A stretch of 64,000 nucleotides of DNA, from positions 16,671,309 to 16,735,308 of the forward strand of contig CM055107.1 in the NCBI GenBank assembly GCA_029204225.1, given 5' to 3'. Origin of the DNA: Diphasiastrum complanatum (lineage: Eukaryota; Streptophyta; Lycopodiopsida; Lycopodiales; Lycopodiaceae). A program made the position numbers and the translations under genes. Position 1 is the stretch's first letter, and each line of letters begins with the position of its first letter. Below the pieces are notes generated by a model, which had not been told where the DNA came from, made no database searches, and worked only from the letters and a program-made list of their open reading frames with translations. This document shows, piece after piece, positions 22,001-33,600 of this stretch.

Positions 22001-25000
22001 TTGCATACGGTTGAAAATTGTTCATGTCCTTTGCTTTGGGTACTATTCTAGGCAGTAGGCATAACCTTGATATATATGTATAAAATAAATACATATTGTT
22101 GAGTTAATGACCAAAAATTTAAGCAAACAATTGTTTTTTTTTAAGTTACACCTAGTCGCATGTTCCAATGTAGCTAAGTATGGGAATAGAGTATATAGCA
22201 CATGTACAATATTCTCCAAGATGTAGTGAGTAAAGAAGCAAAGATATGTCATTTCTATTCAGTCAGTCATCACTTAGGGTGCCTTATTTCAAGCTTTCAC
22301 GGTCTCCTTAAATAGCTTGGAACATATTTGGTTGGTAGCTTTCTGAGGATTCTACCTCTATTTAAAGGGCATGCATGGTGTTAGAGTTAATGTTCACAAA
22401 ATAACCCCTAATGTTGTCCTTGAGGATTAATTAGGATCATTGGGCCATGCCTGCATGCTAATTCTAGGGGCCCGGGCCCTTACCTATTCTTAGTAAAAGT
22501 CAAGTTAGACTATACTTAGACAAGTTTTGCTATGCTTTTACCATATAGAGAGACATTAATTAGGCAATTGCTTTTAGATTGTTTTTGCTTTTGCTTTTGG
22601 TTTTGCTTTTGGCATAGACCAAAGCCTATAAGTTTGTGGTGTGCCCTACCTCATTAGCAATGGGACATAGTTAGAGTTTCCATCACTTGTGTTCTCTCTC
22701 ATGTGTTTGGTTATTGTTTCATCACAATAGGAATCTTGTCTTGGGTAACTTGTATGATCAAGTTAGTTTTCTAACATGGTATCATAGCATGGCTCAAGAT
22801 TCGAGAGAACAAGGAGGTACTCCAACAAATGGAATCAAATCATACCGGATTTATTTAACCATCATTTTCAAAGCAGAAAAGCAAGTGCAGGTGGTGTCCC
22901 TAGCCAACTCTCAATTTTGATCTTTGTTCACAATGTTGCAGCTTTGTGAGGAGATTCGGTGCTACAAGGAGGAGCTGTACTACATGAGGAGACTATGAAG
23001 TCTGCCTCCATTCTCTGAGATTCAGATTTGCAGGCCAGATTGGTGAAGAGAGAAAGCGAGAAGTTGGTGGAATAATCAGGGTTCAATCCAGCAAACATAA
23101 ATTGTTAGCAGCAGGAGGATATGGAAATTTCGACAGGGCAGTTTTCAAAATCTGGACCAATTGATTGCTTATCTTAGCGGAACAGGAAAACTCCATGACA
23201 CAAGTCTACGGCTATGAGGGAGGTAGATTGCAGCTGATTGATTGAAGTGTTGTAGCTGGAGATTCATTGCAAGTGGCTTCAAAGTTGCAAATCCGCTACA
23301 GGTTCACAGGGGTTGAGGAAGACTTAGTTTGACGGGACGTCGTTGCCACACAAAAGCAAGTTTGTTGTCAATCCTGATCGCAACTGATAAGAAGAGTGCT
23401 CGCTTGAGGAACACTGTCCATTACTTACTTGGAGGTAGTTGTTGCATGAAAGTGAAAGTATAACAAGGTAATCACACACAAGAGGGAGATGGTAGAGGAA
23501 AACAATCAGCCATCATGGTGTCGCCGAAGCTGCAAAAGCGGCTACCAACAAGCATATTGAAGGAAGGTCAATTTCAGAAGTTCTGAGATTGGACAAGGTT
23601 TTGTCGAGGTTGGAATCAACAAAGGTGCAAACTCCTAAGAGGGAGTTGTATGAGATGTATAGACTATGAGCCTATATAGGTAAATCAATATTCAAGAGCA
23701 TGCTTCACTGATTCACAGTTTCTTATCATGGTGGGAAATGATAAGTGACAGGTGTGACAAGCTGTGTGGTCATCATCCTGCGTTGTATGGTTTGGTTTCT
23801 ATAATAACTTGGTTATGTTGTAAAAACTTTCTTGTCTATCTAAACTAGTATCACTTGATATTTATGATTAATCAAAGTGATTGTTTATTTAGTTGTCAAG
23901 TACCCAATTGCTTATTTTTCCTTACCCTCAATCAGCTATGATGCCTCAGATTGATTGCTTAGGGAGTAGTTCTTTGCTTAGATTAGCTTAGCTTCACCTT
24001 AACAAAATTCTTGGTTAAGCTTCGAGTAAGTTTGGCTTCAAATCAGCTTGCTATTAATTTGTAATCTGTTATATTTTGCGAGATTGTTAACTATTTCATG
24101 CTCTAATTGTTGTATTGGATATTCGCTGAATATCCAAAAAAATGTTCTCTAGAAGTATTACTTAGGCATGTATAATCAGCCATGAATACCTGCTTGCTTT
24201 TCATTTCTGCCTGTTGTTTCGAAAGAGCAGCTTCTTGTTGCATTTCTTTCTGAAAAGACAACATAAACAAACTTTCTTCACCTTCATGTTTAAAAAACTC
24301 AAAAAAATTTACACCCTTTGACCCTATCTCGTGTGAAAATGCTTAGAATGCTAGCTCTTCAAAACTGACCGATCTAGGAAAGCCATCAAATGAAAGTAGG
24401 TGTATGGAGACTTACCCTTTCCAAATCTGATTGGGAAACAAAAGATCTTGAAACACTTTCCAGACTGTCATTTAACACCTCTGTTATTACAGCAGTAATT
24501 GCTTCGGCCTGTTTTGCTGTGAGCCCTTGGGCTTCCAGCCTTCGCACCTGTCCAATAATATTACTGTCCAATTGAGATGAAATTGATAAAGCGCTTGGGA
24601 AGAGCATCAATATCAAGCTCAGAAGACATCATTGCCGTAGAGATGAATTAAAACTGACAGAGAATATGATTAATGAGATAAGCACATACTAGGGCAAGAG
24701 TGTCAACAAGAAAAGCCCTTTTTCCGTTGGATGACGGAACTGTTAGTTGCGACAGATTCCTCGTGTAATACGTCCTCACTCCATCACAGCCCTGAGAAGC
24801 CGATGGCCCTCTCCCCTGTGACTCACTTACTTCTCCTGCCATGATGTTTTTTCCTGCAAATGGCATGATTTTCCCTTCTGAAACCCTGGATGCGAAACTG
24901 ATTTTACTGTGCACAGGAGCAGAAGAAGCCAGACTCCGTAACCCTACTAGCTGGGATAGATGCCGCTGCAAAGCTCTTGTCGTAGAATTAGCAGCGGCCA

Positions 25001-25001
25001 T
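19026..25001 (-). CDS. Mitochondrial DUF1640/CCDC90 (MCUR1-like) protein, eight coding exons
   Basis: Coding exons on the minus strand are 25001-24690, 24547-24416, 24249-24190, 20012-19936, 19791-19735, 19555-19489, 19325-19262 and 19081-19026. All have GT-AG borders and join in phase to 274 codons plus stop. The N-terminus MAAANSTTRALQRHLSQL is basic/hydroxylated like a mitochondrial presequence. The family signature follows: VRRLEAQGLTAKQAEAITAV (exon 2), then a coiled coil with LQRETERLRTDIEKMRSEL (exon 4) and RLDLNLERGRIRDEL (exons 5-6). The last ~20 residues form a membrane segment ending LGLLRILM. Relatives (yeast Fmp32, animal MCUR1/CCDC90) are inner-membrane coiled-coil proteins linked to respiratory complex assembly or calcium uptake; the plant role is not settled. 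Intron 3 is 4.2 kb and contains an LTR fragment. Confidence 0.92.
20097..20165. repeat. GGAACG/TTCTGACCC repeat, inverted relative to 18030-18108
   Basis: CCCGTTCTGACCCTTTTGGG, then TCAGAACATA, is the inverted relative of the block at 18030-18108. A shorter related piece, GGAACGCGTTCCATTCC, lies at 21070-21087. The copies sit in intron 3 and downstream of the gene. Probably a small dispersed element. Confidence 0.5.
22379..22776 (+). repeat. Orphan 5' LTR inside intron 3
   Basis: 398 bp bounded by the perfect terminal inverted repeat TGTTAGA...TCTAACA and followed directly by a tRNA-Met-type primer site. The orientation is plus, opposite to the host gene. I could not find a matching 3' LTR before exon 3 at 24190, so the element is truncated or its partner is too diverged to see. 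Confidence 0.7.
22777..22792 (+). promoter_or_regulatory. Primer binding site (tRNA-Met type, one mismatch)
   Basis: TGGTATCATAGCATGG immediately after the LTR differs from TGGTATCAGAGC by one base. Confidence 0.7.
22793..23700 (+). mobile_element. Degenerate interior of the intronic retroelement
   Basis: GC-richer than its surroundings and continuing from the primer site, but with no gag or pol motif that I can read. It may be a TRIM/LARD-like non-coding interior. The right boundary is uncertain; a purine-rich AAGAGGGAGTTG near 23637 could be a polypurine tract. Confidence 0.35.
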
Positions 25002-25560
25002 TCCTAAGCTTGCCAATGTTGTTTTAAGTGAAGTCCAATATCAATGCAGATACAAAGCTTTCACGTGGACATACAACCCTAATGTCATGCATTCTTCGCA
25101 GGATTTCAAGGATTCTAGAAGAATGCAGCCGTGAAAACCATACAAGAATGACGAATTGCTCTGCGGGCAGAATCCCTAACGAAAACGGAGCGGTACAAAG
25201 ATATTGTATAATGTTCGAAGTTGTATGGATTAGATGGATGACTACAGAAGATAATGTTTGCCTTTAATCAGATCAACGATCAAGCCGATTAATCCATGGC
25301 AATTAAAAGAATGACAACAAGAACATGATCCGCTTAAGGATGAGATCTGGAATCAATTTGAATGGTATACGGCCACAATGGCGGTTGCCTCACTTGTAAA
25401 TTTGTCCATTCCAGGCACGGCATCGCATTAGGCAGCTCTTAAGATCCAAATCCTCCTCCGCTGTAATCGGATTACACAAGGTAATGTTCTAGGGTTTGTC
25501 ACATCTGCGCTGCTTCTCATTCTCCCAAGAGGAAGAGAAGCAAAAGAGGCTCTATTACAC
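25002..25560 (-). promoter_or_regulatory. Promoter region of the DUF1640 gene
   Basis: No coding frame of note. The leader and promoter of the minus-strand gene must lie here. No convincing TATA box was assigned. Confidence 0.3.
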
Positions 25561-25692
25561 AACCGCTATAATTTATCACAAAAGCAAAATAACCGAAGAA
25601 TATATATAAGCCAGAATAAAAATATTAGATATCTTCTTATTAATGGGAGGCCTGCATTCGAGAGGTGCAAGCAGGGCCCCACCCTCATTCTA

Positions 25693-25766
25693 GCAAACTG
25701 GGTTGAGCTATATGCCAGAGTTGTGACTAGCAAACTGGGTTGAGCTATATGCCAGAGTTGTGACTG
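25693..25766. repeat. 37 bp perfect tandem duplication
   Basis: TAGCAAACTGGGTTGAGCTA and the following 17 bases occur twice head to tail with no visible difference, which suggests a recent event. Confidence 0.85.
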
Positions 25767-27480
25767 AGCTTCCTTCTGGAGCATGATGCAAGCCTCATCT
25801 CATGCACTTGGGGTATGGAAGATTGGGAATTGAGGCTTTTGAACCCCTCTTGAGCACGAGCTCAAGGTGGCATTTAGCTCCACCCAAGAAACCTCCATCC
25901 AAGATCATGATTCATGATGGAATATTTTATATCTTCTTGTGTGTCAATGAGAGTGGGCCCTTGCCTTCAATCGTTGTTGAGATGCGGAATACCAATGATA
26001 TTGTACTTATATTAGATGTCACATGTGTAACATGTGTAATTTGTTAACTTATAATTGTAGCATACGACGACTAATTGTTGCAATCAAAATGAGTTGAATT
26101 TGTTTGGAAATTGTAGAGTTAGAATATTTGCCTTAGCATAATAAGGTTCTTTCAGTTTTTCTTGTATGTCCTCATTTTTCAAAAAAATAGAGTACACTCC
26201 TTGACCCCAACTACTATTTATTGGAGGAAATCATTTTCTAGATGATTTTAGTGTACTCTTTTTAGCTTTGTCGTGATGCAATAAAGCTATCGTGATCATT
26301 CTCTCAAAGCTGACGTGTCTTATCTAGGTGATCATTCTCTCAAAGCTTACGTGTCTTCTCTGTTGGAGTTTAATCTTACTCCTACACACCTAATTTCATC
26401 TTGAGTACTCCTAATTAATTAATACTTACTCTCTACAACAGTCTGTAAAAATGAACTGTTATTCGAGACAGTTTGCAATTTTACATGCACATTCAAATAA
26501 TATACAAAAATAGATAGTGTAACGCGGCGACTGAGACGTATCTGTGGAAGACATGATGGAAAAGATCAGAAATTGAAAGTACTACGCGCGAATGTATATC
26601 AGAGAACAGTACAGAAAGTTTTGAAGGCTTAGGTCGTTGGAAAAATTGGCAAGAGCTTCGCTAGCACAAGTGAGGAATGAATCGAATTCAGCCAACTTAT
26701 AGCTGAATTTGGAGGGTCCATTTCACAGAATACTAGTTTGGCTGATCAGTTCTGAACAAAAATTTGCAAGCTTGTTCAGTACTGTGAAAATAGGCTATAA
26801 AAATCTCGGCGAAGATTTTTGAGGCTCTGAACCTTCGCCCAAGTACTGTCATAAATGCAACTTTCAGGATCTGAACCTATAGCCAACCTAATTTTGACAT
26901 TTAAGTCCATCTAGCATGTTGGCGAAGATTTTTGAGGAGAGTAAGGTGCTTGGCGAAGGTTCCCAAAATGGCATATTGCTGATCATTCGCCTAACTCGGA
27001 AACAGGTACTTTTTCTGGGAAAGAACCTTCGTCCAACTCAATATAGATATATTTGAAGTGGATGTATAATCTGAAAGTTCAGCGAAGGTTTCCAATACTG
27101 TATGGGCAACATATGACCGAAACAGTGATTTTATAAGTCATTTTCCATCAAAAATTATCTTTTGAAAATAGTTTCCTTCCTCTTTTTCCACTCTGATGAC
27201 TTTTCTGACTTTTGCTCATCAGTTTTTTCTCTCTTTTTTTTTAACTGTCTTTTCCAAATGAAATTAACAATTAAGTAGTGAAACCAAAAAATTGAAAAAG
27301 AAATAAAAACAAAAACCATTTGGATCATGCTTGCAGAACTGGTGGAGCAGGCTGCCAAAACTTGCATAATCGGCTACCATTCACAGGAGTATCAAATCAT
27401 TTTCCATCCAAGTGCTCAAGAATCACTGCTCCATAGTTCAGGATCAATGCGAGATCTCCTACTTTCAGATCCTTTTTGTG
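25767..27480. other. Intergenic; CTTCGCC-motif cluster
   Basis: No gene. From 26750 to 27090 the words GGCGAAG(G/A)TT and CTTCGCC recur five or more times in both orientations. The same words recur at 32400-32640 beyond the Gypsy relic, so these stretches may be untranslated or LTR-proximal parts of that element. Confidence 0.35.
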
Positions 27481-27483
27481 TAA

Positions 27484-27735
27484 TCAATGATCATGCCATG
27501 TCTTACGGCGGGCTTTCTCTGCTACTAACGCATGAACTGCCATCAATCTTGTTTCACACAATTTGTGCAACGCTTCATGACATAGTTGTAAAGGCTTATC
27601 ATCATTTAACCGCTCTGTTGCTGCTATGCGTAGAGATGGTATTAAAAATTCAATCAGCATGACAGCATCTTGACCATAAACTAGTTGAAAGGGTGTTTGA
27701 TTTGTACTACTTTTGTAAGCGGTTCTGAATTGCAT
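27484..27735 (-). pseudogene. Gypsy integrase C-terminal fragment
   Basis: The frame contains AYKSSTNQTPFQLVYGQDAV, the conserved block after the integrase DDE core of plant Gypsy polyproteins, then LIPSLRIA and a basic tail. The catalytic triad is not present. Confidence 0.8.
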
Positions 27736-27934
27736 GCAGTTTATGTTCCCAATCAGAGAGGCTGTGTTCTAGCTGGCCCATCGTAAACATCTTTCGATTC
27801 TATTCTTCGGATTCACAATGTGCTTTGGGTAACATGATAAGCGCATCATCCAGTGTATAGTGTTTAAAATGTTCAGGCATATCATGTTGAACTACATATG
27901 CTTGTTTTTTGTCAAAAGGACTTGTCTTGGATCT

Positions 27935-28551
27935 TTACTTAGCCTTCTTAGCAGGAATTGATTGTGGAGGTGATGACTTCTGAGAAGATAAACTCTTCTT
28001 TGAAGGTGAAGTCTTCCTAGATGATGATGTCGTGCTAGAGCTCTGACTTGTAGAATCATCCTTGACTTTTCGTTTGCCTTTATCCAGTAAGGGTGGCACA
28101 TTCTTTGAATCATTCTTTTGAAGAGAATTTTTCCATTTCAAGACCGTATTATAATGTTGCTTGGCTTGTTTCTTCGTCATTGACCCTGTGATCCTGTCTT
28201 CCTTCAATATAACTGCTTTTGACGATTTTATTGTTGGTTCATCAGGAATATTACGCACTCCAAATCTGGTTGGATCCATATGATTTAGAATTTGATCATC
28301 AGTAAGCTTTAAATTGTCATCATAAGTCAAGGCATGACTCACAAGAATGAGTTCATCTTCAATGGAAAAGTAGGCTCTGCATTGTCATCATAAGTCAAGG
28401 CATGACTCACAAGAATGAGTTCATCTGGTATAGGCTCCATTGATATCCAAGCAACATTCAGCACATTCAATGGATAAGTAATCGGTGTATCCAAGGTTCG
28501 ATCCAATAATGAAATCTCACTCAGATCTGATTGATTATCTTGTTGACACAT
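27935..28551 (-). pseudogene. Unassigned charged region of the Gypsy relic
   Basis: Two overlapping frames share the duplicated phrase VSHALTYDDN, created by the 68 bp tandem duplication. The second ends in a Lys/Ser-rich low-complexity tail. It follows the protease and may be the protease-to-RT linker of this lineage. Function unknown. Confidence 0.4.
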
Positions 28552-28646
28552 ATATCATGTTGTATAGTCAATCGTTGCAAGAGCTTCATTCCAGTTGACA
28601 GTATCAGTTTGAGAATCGTAATGAACTCGCAAAAATTTTTTTCTGG

Positions 28647-29291
28647 TTAGTCACAAGTATGATCCATTGTTGATGAATCATCATCCTCTTCTTGAACCAT
28701 TGGTTTGATAGTCCAAGTTGTAGGATCAAACTTGACTGCACATTCACGATTTTCACAAGTGATTTTTTCGGTACCCCAGTTATGAGTTACTTGCGCAACT
28801 CGTAACCATGGGTGTCCCAATAAGATTCGGTAGACATTTGGTGCTTCTGGTAAGTCCATTACTACGAAAGTAATGACAAACTGTACAAACTGTACTCTTA
28901 CAGGCATATCTTCAACCATTCCTCACAGACGAACTGTCGTTTGATCAGCTACCTTAATGGCAAAAGTCGCAAGCTTTATCTTTGTAGGGCCTCATTTTGC
29001 ACAAAGCTTTGTAGAAATCAGGTTAACTCCCAAACCGCCATCTATCACAGCTGCTTTATCAAGAGATTGTCTATGCTGTATCGACAGGGTGATATTTTTT
29101 TGTTCACTTTTCCAAGCTGCTCCAACATGGAGTACTTCATTAGAGTCTTTAAATCCAGCACAAAAATGTGGCTCCTGATGAACTTCTAGTTCATCTTGAG
29201 TTAATTTTTGCGCTAATACTTCTTTTGCTTTTGGCACCAACATCAAGAACTCTCCCAACGAAATATTGATCTTACTAGACGAAATATTCAT
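28647..29291 (-). pseudogene. Gypsy aspartic protease region
   Basis: AAVIDGGLGVNLIS corresponds to the active-site D-(S/T)-G motif, with Gly in place of Ser/Thr. It is followed downstream by YRILLGHPWLRVAQVTHNWG, the conserved protease end. Two in-frame stops interrupt it near 28921 and 28992. Inactive as it stands. Confidence 0.8.
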
Positions 29292-29555
29292 GAGCAGTTA
29301 TGTTTGTGGTGCTTCCGGTTCAGTCATCTTGAAGAGTTCTTCATGATGATGCAACTAGGCATTCATATTTGTTTGTGAATTTCCCGGTGGCTACAATGTT
29401 GAAGAACGAACTAAGGTTGTTGCTCTAGTAGCTTCAAGCTTCTCTTCTTCTTGCCGATGTTTAATCCACTACCTCATATCCTGATATCTTCTTTTTCTGC
29501 ATGAAGATTTGGATAGACTCCATATGTTATTGGTATATCAGTTAATGGTATAGAA

Positions 29556-30656
29556 TCAGCAAGTACTGGATCTGCTACTGGTAGGCTTTTTGCTTCTATG
29601 CTCTGGTAAGACTAATTGTTTCGGGTATCTAAGGGCAGATTGATGAGGTCTAGTTGCCAGATTTTCTCCATAATGTGGTTCTCGATATCCCATCTGGGCA
29701 TACCATTGCTGAATTATCCGAGGATTGAAGTTGCAAAAAGCAGTCTCATGATCAGGCAAATTACACAAATGGCATATACTGATTTCCATTCATTTTTTCA
29801 ATTGAGGACACTCATTCACTATGTGATTTTCTATACAAATAGAACACCAGACATTTTCCCTAGTAGAAAAAGTCTTTGCAAACTTCTCAGGTTCCTTGTT
29901 CGCTTGTCCATAGAAATCTTCCAATGCTTTGATCTTCTCATCAAATTGTGACTGCAACTTTTCCATCTGTTTTTCCTGGTTCTTCTCGAGTTTCTCGAAC
30001 TCATTGAGCATCATTTCTGTAGTTGTGTTGACATTTGTTGATGCAATAGTGGTGGATGTCGTAGTGGTCTGCCCTGTTGTATAAGACAACATATTGATAT
30101 TCGGCTCATCATCTGAATCTTCATCCTCCTCTCGAATTGCATCATCCATAGCATTTTGCAAAAGTGCATACTCATTATGGCGTTTCAGCTCACGTCTGAT
30201 CCTTTAAAATAGACTTGACAAAAACCACATAATCATGGCATTTTCGTTAATTAGCTCAAGTTCGCACTCATATCTGAGGCATTTTACCCGTTCAATGTAA
30301 TCTCAAACTATTTTTCGCTTTCCCATTTTAATTTTACTTAAAAGTAGGAAAGAATCTTCCATAAACTTCCGAGGTTTGAACCGTGTGATAAGGGCTCGTT
30401 TAACAGTCTCCCAATTTGTACGCTCAGTTTCATCTTGATTATAGTACCAATCTTGTGTTGCGCCTGTCAAGGCCATAGGAAAGAGCTTAATTTTATCCTG
30501 GGGAAAAACTTCGCCATAGACTTCACAAGATTCAGAATAGATCTGAAGAAATCTAACTGGATCTGTTAATCTATTGTATTTGGGTAGATCCAAATAGGGT
30601 GCTCTCCTAACAATGATTGGATTGAGTTCCTGAGGAGCACCTCCAAGGGCTGCCAT
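29556..30656 (-). pseudogene. Gypsy gag with two zinc knuckles, stop-interrupted
   Basis: The capsid part contains LDLPKYNRLTDPVRFLQIY and TGATQDWYYNQDE. A Thr-rich and coiled stretch follows, then a degenerate knuckle CSICIENHIVNEC and a canonical CCHC knuckle CHLCNLPDHETAFC. The same frame carries stops near 30303 (TGA in an IVRDYIERVK context, consistent with CGA decay), 30200, 29790 and 29556. Confidence 0.85.
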
Positions 30657-33600
30657 CTTTACGGATTAGATCAAGCAGACAATGAGATTGGATCTCGATC
30701 AGGAACTATCTCAAATCAAATCTGCTAGATCTCTTCCACTTGACAAGAATCAGATTTCTGTATCGTGAAAATGATTTCGAAAAGCAACCAATCGATACTT
30801 CTCAAAAATGAAAAAATTCTCAGAATCAAAATCAGACCGTATCATACTTGACCCAAAATTTGACATGGACTTGATCTAGAAAATCAGAACCTAGAAATAG
30901 AACTAGCAAAGATCTCCTAGGCAAAGATTCACTCAACGAAGGTTCAATAGTATTATTTTTGGTAAACTCTCTGGTCAGGCTTTTGAATCTTTGATATCTT
31001 ATATGTTGTCTCCTGGAAACTTTTAAATCAAAATTATGGAATTTCTTAAAAGGGGGAAAGAAAATATAGAAATAAGTCTTTCAAAGAATCAGCCAGTTGC
31101 ATTGATTTTGGAAAAAAAAAAATCTTGTATGTGTGCAGTGGTAGAACTATCTAGTTTGAAATAGAGGAACTCTCAAAGTGATTATTTTGAGTAATCTGGA
31201 ACTAGAGGAGTTTTGGAGTTAGGAGTTGTGAGATATTCATGAATGGGTTCCCCCTCTTTTTAGGGAGACAAAAATGGACCAATAGGATTGAGAGGCCAGG
31301 GTCCTCCTCTCTACTATAAAAAGAGACCAACTCGAGTTTCCTACACATGTACATATCTTCATTTCAATCAAGCATATTGGTTTTCTAATGAAATGGATTT
31401 ATGAATGTCCTTGCTCTCTATCACTTTTCCTCCATCTTTCATGCTTTTATTGTGTTTTGCTAATTCTTGGATCTGATTGTTATTGGGATTGCATGTTTTA
31501 TACTTTTCATGAGAGAGAAAGAGAAAGACAGAAAGAGTAAGCTATTTTCATTGTGGATCTAGTGGTAATGGATGTGGTGTTAATGCTTAGGGTTAGTGAA
31601 TGGTAGAGTTAGATGTGAATCTTCCATTCATGCTAAAATCTGAACTATGTTATCACTCTCATGGGAACAAATCTACGCGTGACAACTAACTTCATCTCCT
31701 CGATGCTAGATTGATTAGATCTTGGGTTGAGGATAGACAAGGAAAGAAACCCACTACAATTTTGGCACCGTTGCCAGGGAGCTACGCCAATTTTTCAGTT
31801 TGCAGCATGTTGGTTGGATGGTTAGCTTGCATTAGCATCTTGTTGTGGCATGAATAGTGTGAAATCTGCATTTAGGATTAGTTTGGGAGTGATTTTGCTT
31901 GATTTGAGTGGATTTGCTTGTTTGGAATCTAATCTAATTGTGGAACAAGAAAATCTATTCTGATCAACAATCTTAAGATCCATTTGGATCTGAGATATCA
32001 GAAAAAACAACAAAAATCGGTCAAATATGCCAGATTTTGGCCAAAAGGAGACAAAAATCGTCATCAAAGCTGATAACTTTTTGTCCTCTGTCAAGAAACG
32101 TTTGCCGAGTTGCAGGCGCTTTTGATTTTAATCGCAGAACTTTCAGTTTGAAGGGCGAACAATCCTTCCCAACAGATTTTCAGAAACATTAGAAAAACCA
32201 TCAAAAAACACTAAAAAATCACCAAAACCCTAAAAATACAGAAAAAAAAAACTTTGTCCGATTCACTGTGCATAGGTGTGATTCAGATCCATCTACTGCC
32301 AGGTCAACAAAGAATTATATCAGAAAAAGAAAGTTTCTCAGAGGATCAATTGTCATATTGTCATATTTTTGCAAAAAAAATCTCTTTTATGCAAAAATAC
32401 CAGTATTACTCTTGATTCTTCGCCAGAACCTTCGCCGAGTTTTCAGATTATTCTATTTAAAGTAACTTACTATTTTTGAGTTCAACAACTATCCAAATCA
32501 TAGAAAATCTTTATTTTTACCCTCGCCAAACTACAAAAACTGTGTTTTTGTTTGCAAGAAACCTTCGCCAGCTCTACGCTAGCTTTATATGTGTCAGATT
32601 CTGAGTCTGAGAGTTCGGGCGAAGGTTATTTCCATAGAATTTGTCAGTAATGAGTATCCAATACTATTACAAATCGAACTTTTTTCTCAAAATCACAGAA
32701 CATCTTATCCCAATGATATAAATATTACCTCTCAATAATCAACTATCAAATAGAGACTAACGTTAGGGTTCAAAAAACCTAAATTCCAAGCCATATTCAA
32801 AAATCTTATATGAAAGTACAATATCATATGACTATAATAGTCCTTCAGAACAGAGCTCTACACTGGAAGGAATTATATGAATCTCAATCCAATTGTCATG
32901 TATTAAGAAAGTTCTAAAGAGTAGAAGTCTAATATAATAGAGAAATAGATATAAGGGCTTCCATATTTCGTAATTAATAAGATACCATTTAGGGATCGAT
33001 CTATATCTCATAATTCTAAAAATACCCTAAACAAAAACCAATGGACTCTGTTAGTATTACCATTACAACAATCACTAACCATCAGTCTACAGATCATTCT
33101 ACCCAAGAAATCGAGAATCACTGATGTTCCATACCACCAGCGTTTCCTCCAATAATCCTCTGCATCCAAATCTGTTTTTCCCAAAAACTCAAAAAAGACT
33201 ATTTGGCTATCTTATATCCAAATATAGGATCAAATTCACAACCAATTCCAGGAGATAATCCTAACAATTGAAATCTCTCATGCTTCTGTAGTGTTACTCA
33301 AAGAATACCATTTCATATTGTACCCAACATGGACAAAACAGAATGTATTATTCAAGTACAATCGAAATGCCATAAAAGTATTCACTAACCCAAAAGAAAC
33401 ATAGATTTCAACAAAACCGAATACTACTATCCTAGATATCCAATATTTATTTCAAAATCGGTAAAAAGAATTTAATTCTCCTAACAATTTAGAGCTCTCT
33501 TGATTGTTAAAATCATTATAGAGAAATACTCTATAATTGAAAAGAATCCCAATTACTAGATTCCTGTATGGAACACCTTCCATCTGCTTTGTTTTGCAAG

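Larger units (their letters stand above)
27484..30656 (-). mobile_element. Gypsy-type retrotransposon relic lacking reverse transcriptase
   Basis: Gag and protease lie in one minus-strand frame (30656-28647) broken by several stops. An unassigned charged linker (28551-27935) follows, then the C-terminal part of an integrase (27735-27484). No reverse transcriptase or RNase H motif is present between them, so about half of pol is deleted. A 68 bp tandem duplication containing CATAAGTCAAGGCATGACTC lies at 28313-28430. LTRs were not identified on either side. Confidence 0.85.

Noticed and set aside
22379-24189. Complete LTR retrotransposon in intron 3
   Set aside because: Only one LTR and a primer site are visible; I found no second LTR or coding domain, so completeness is not claimed.
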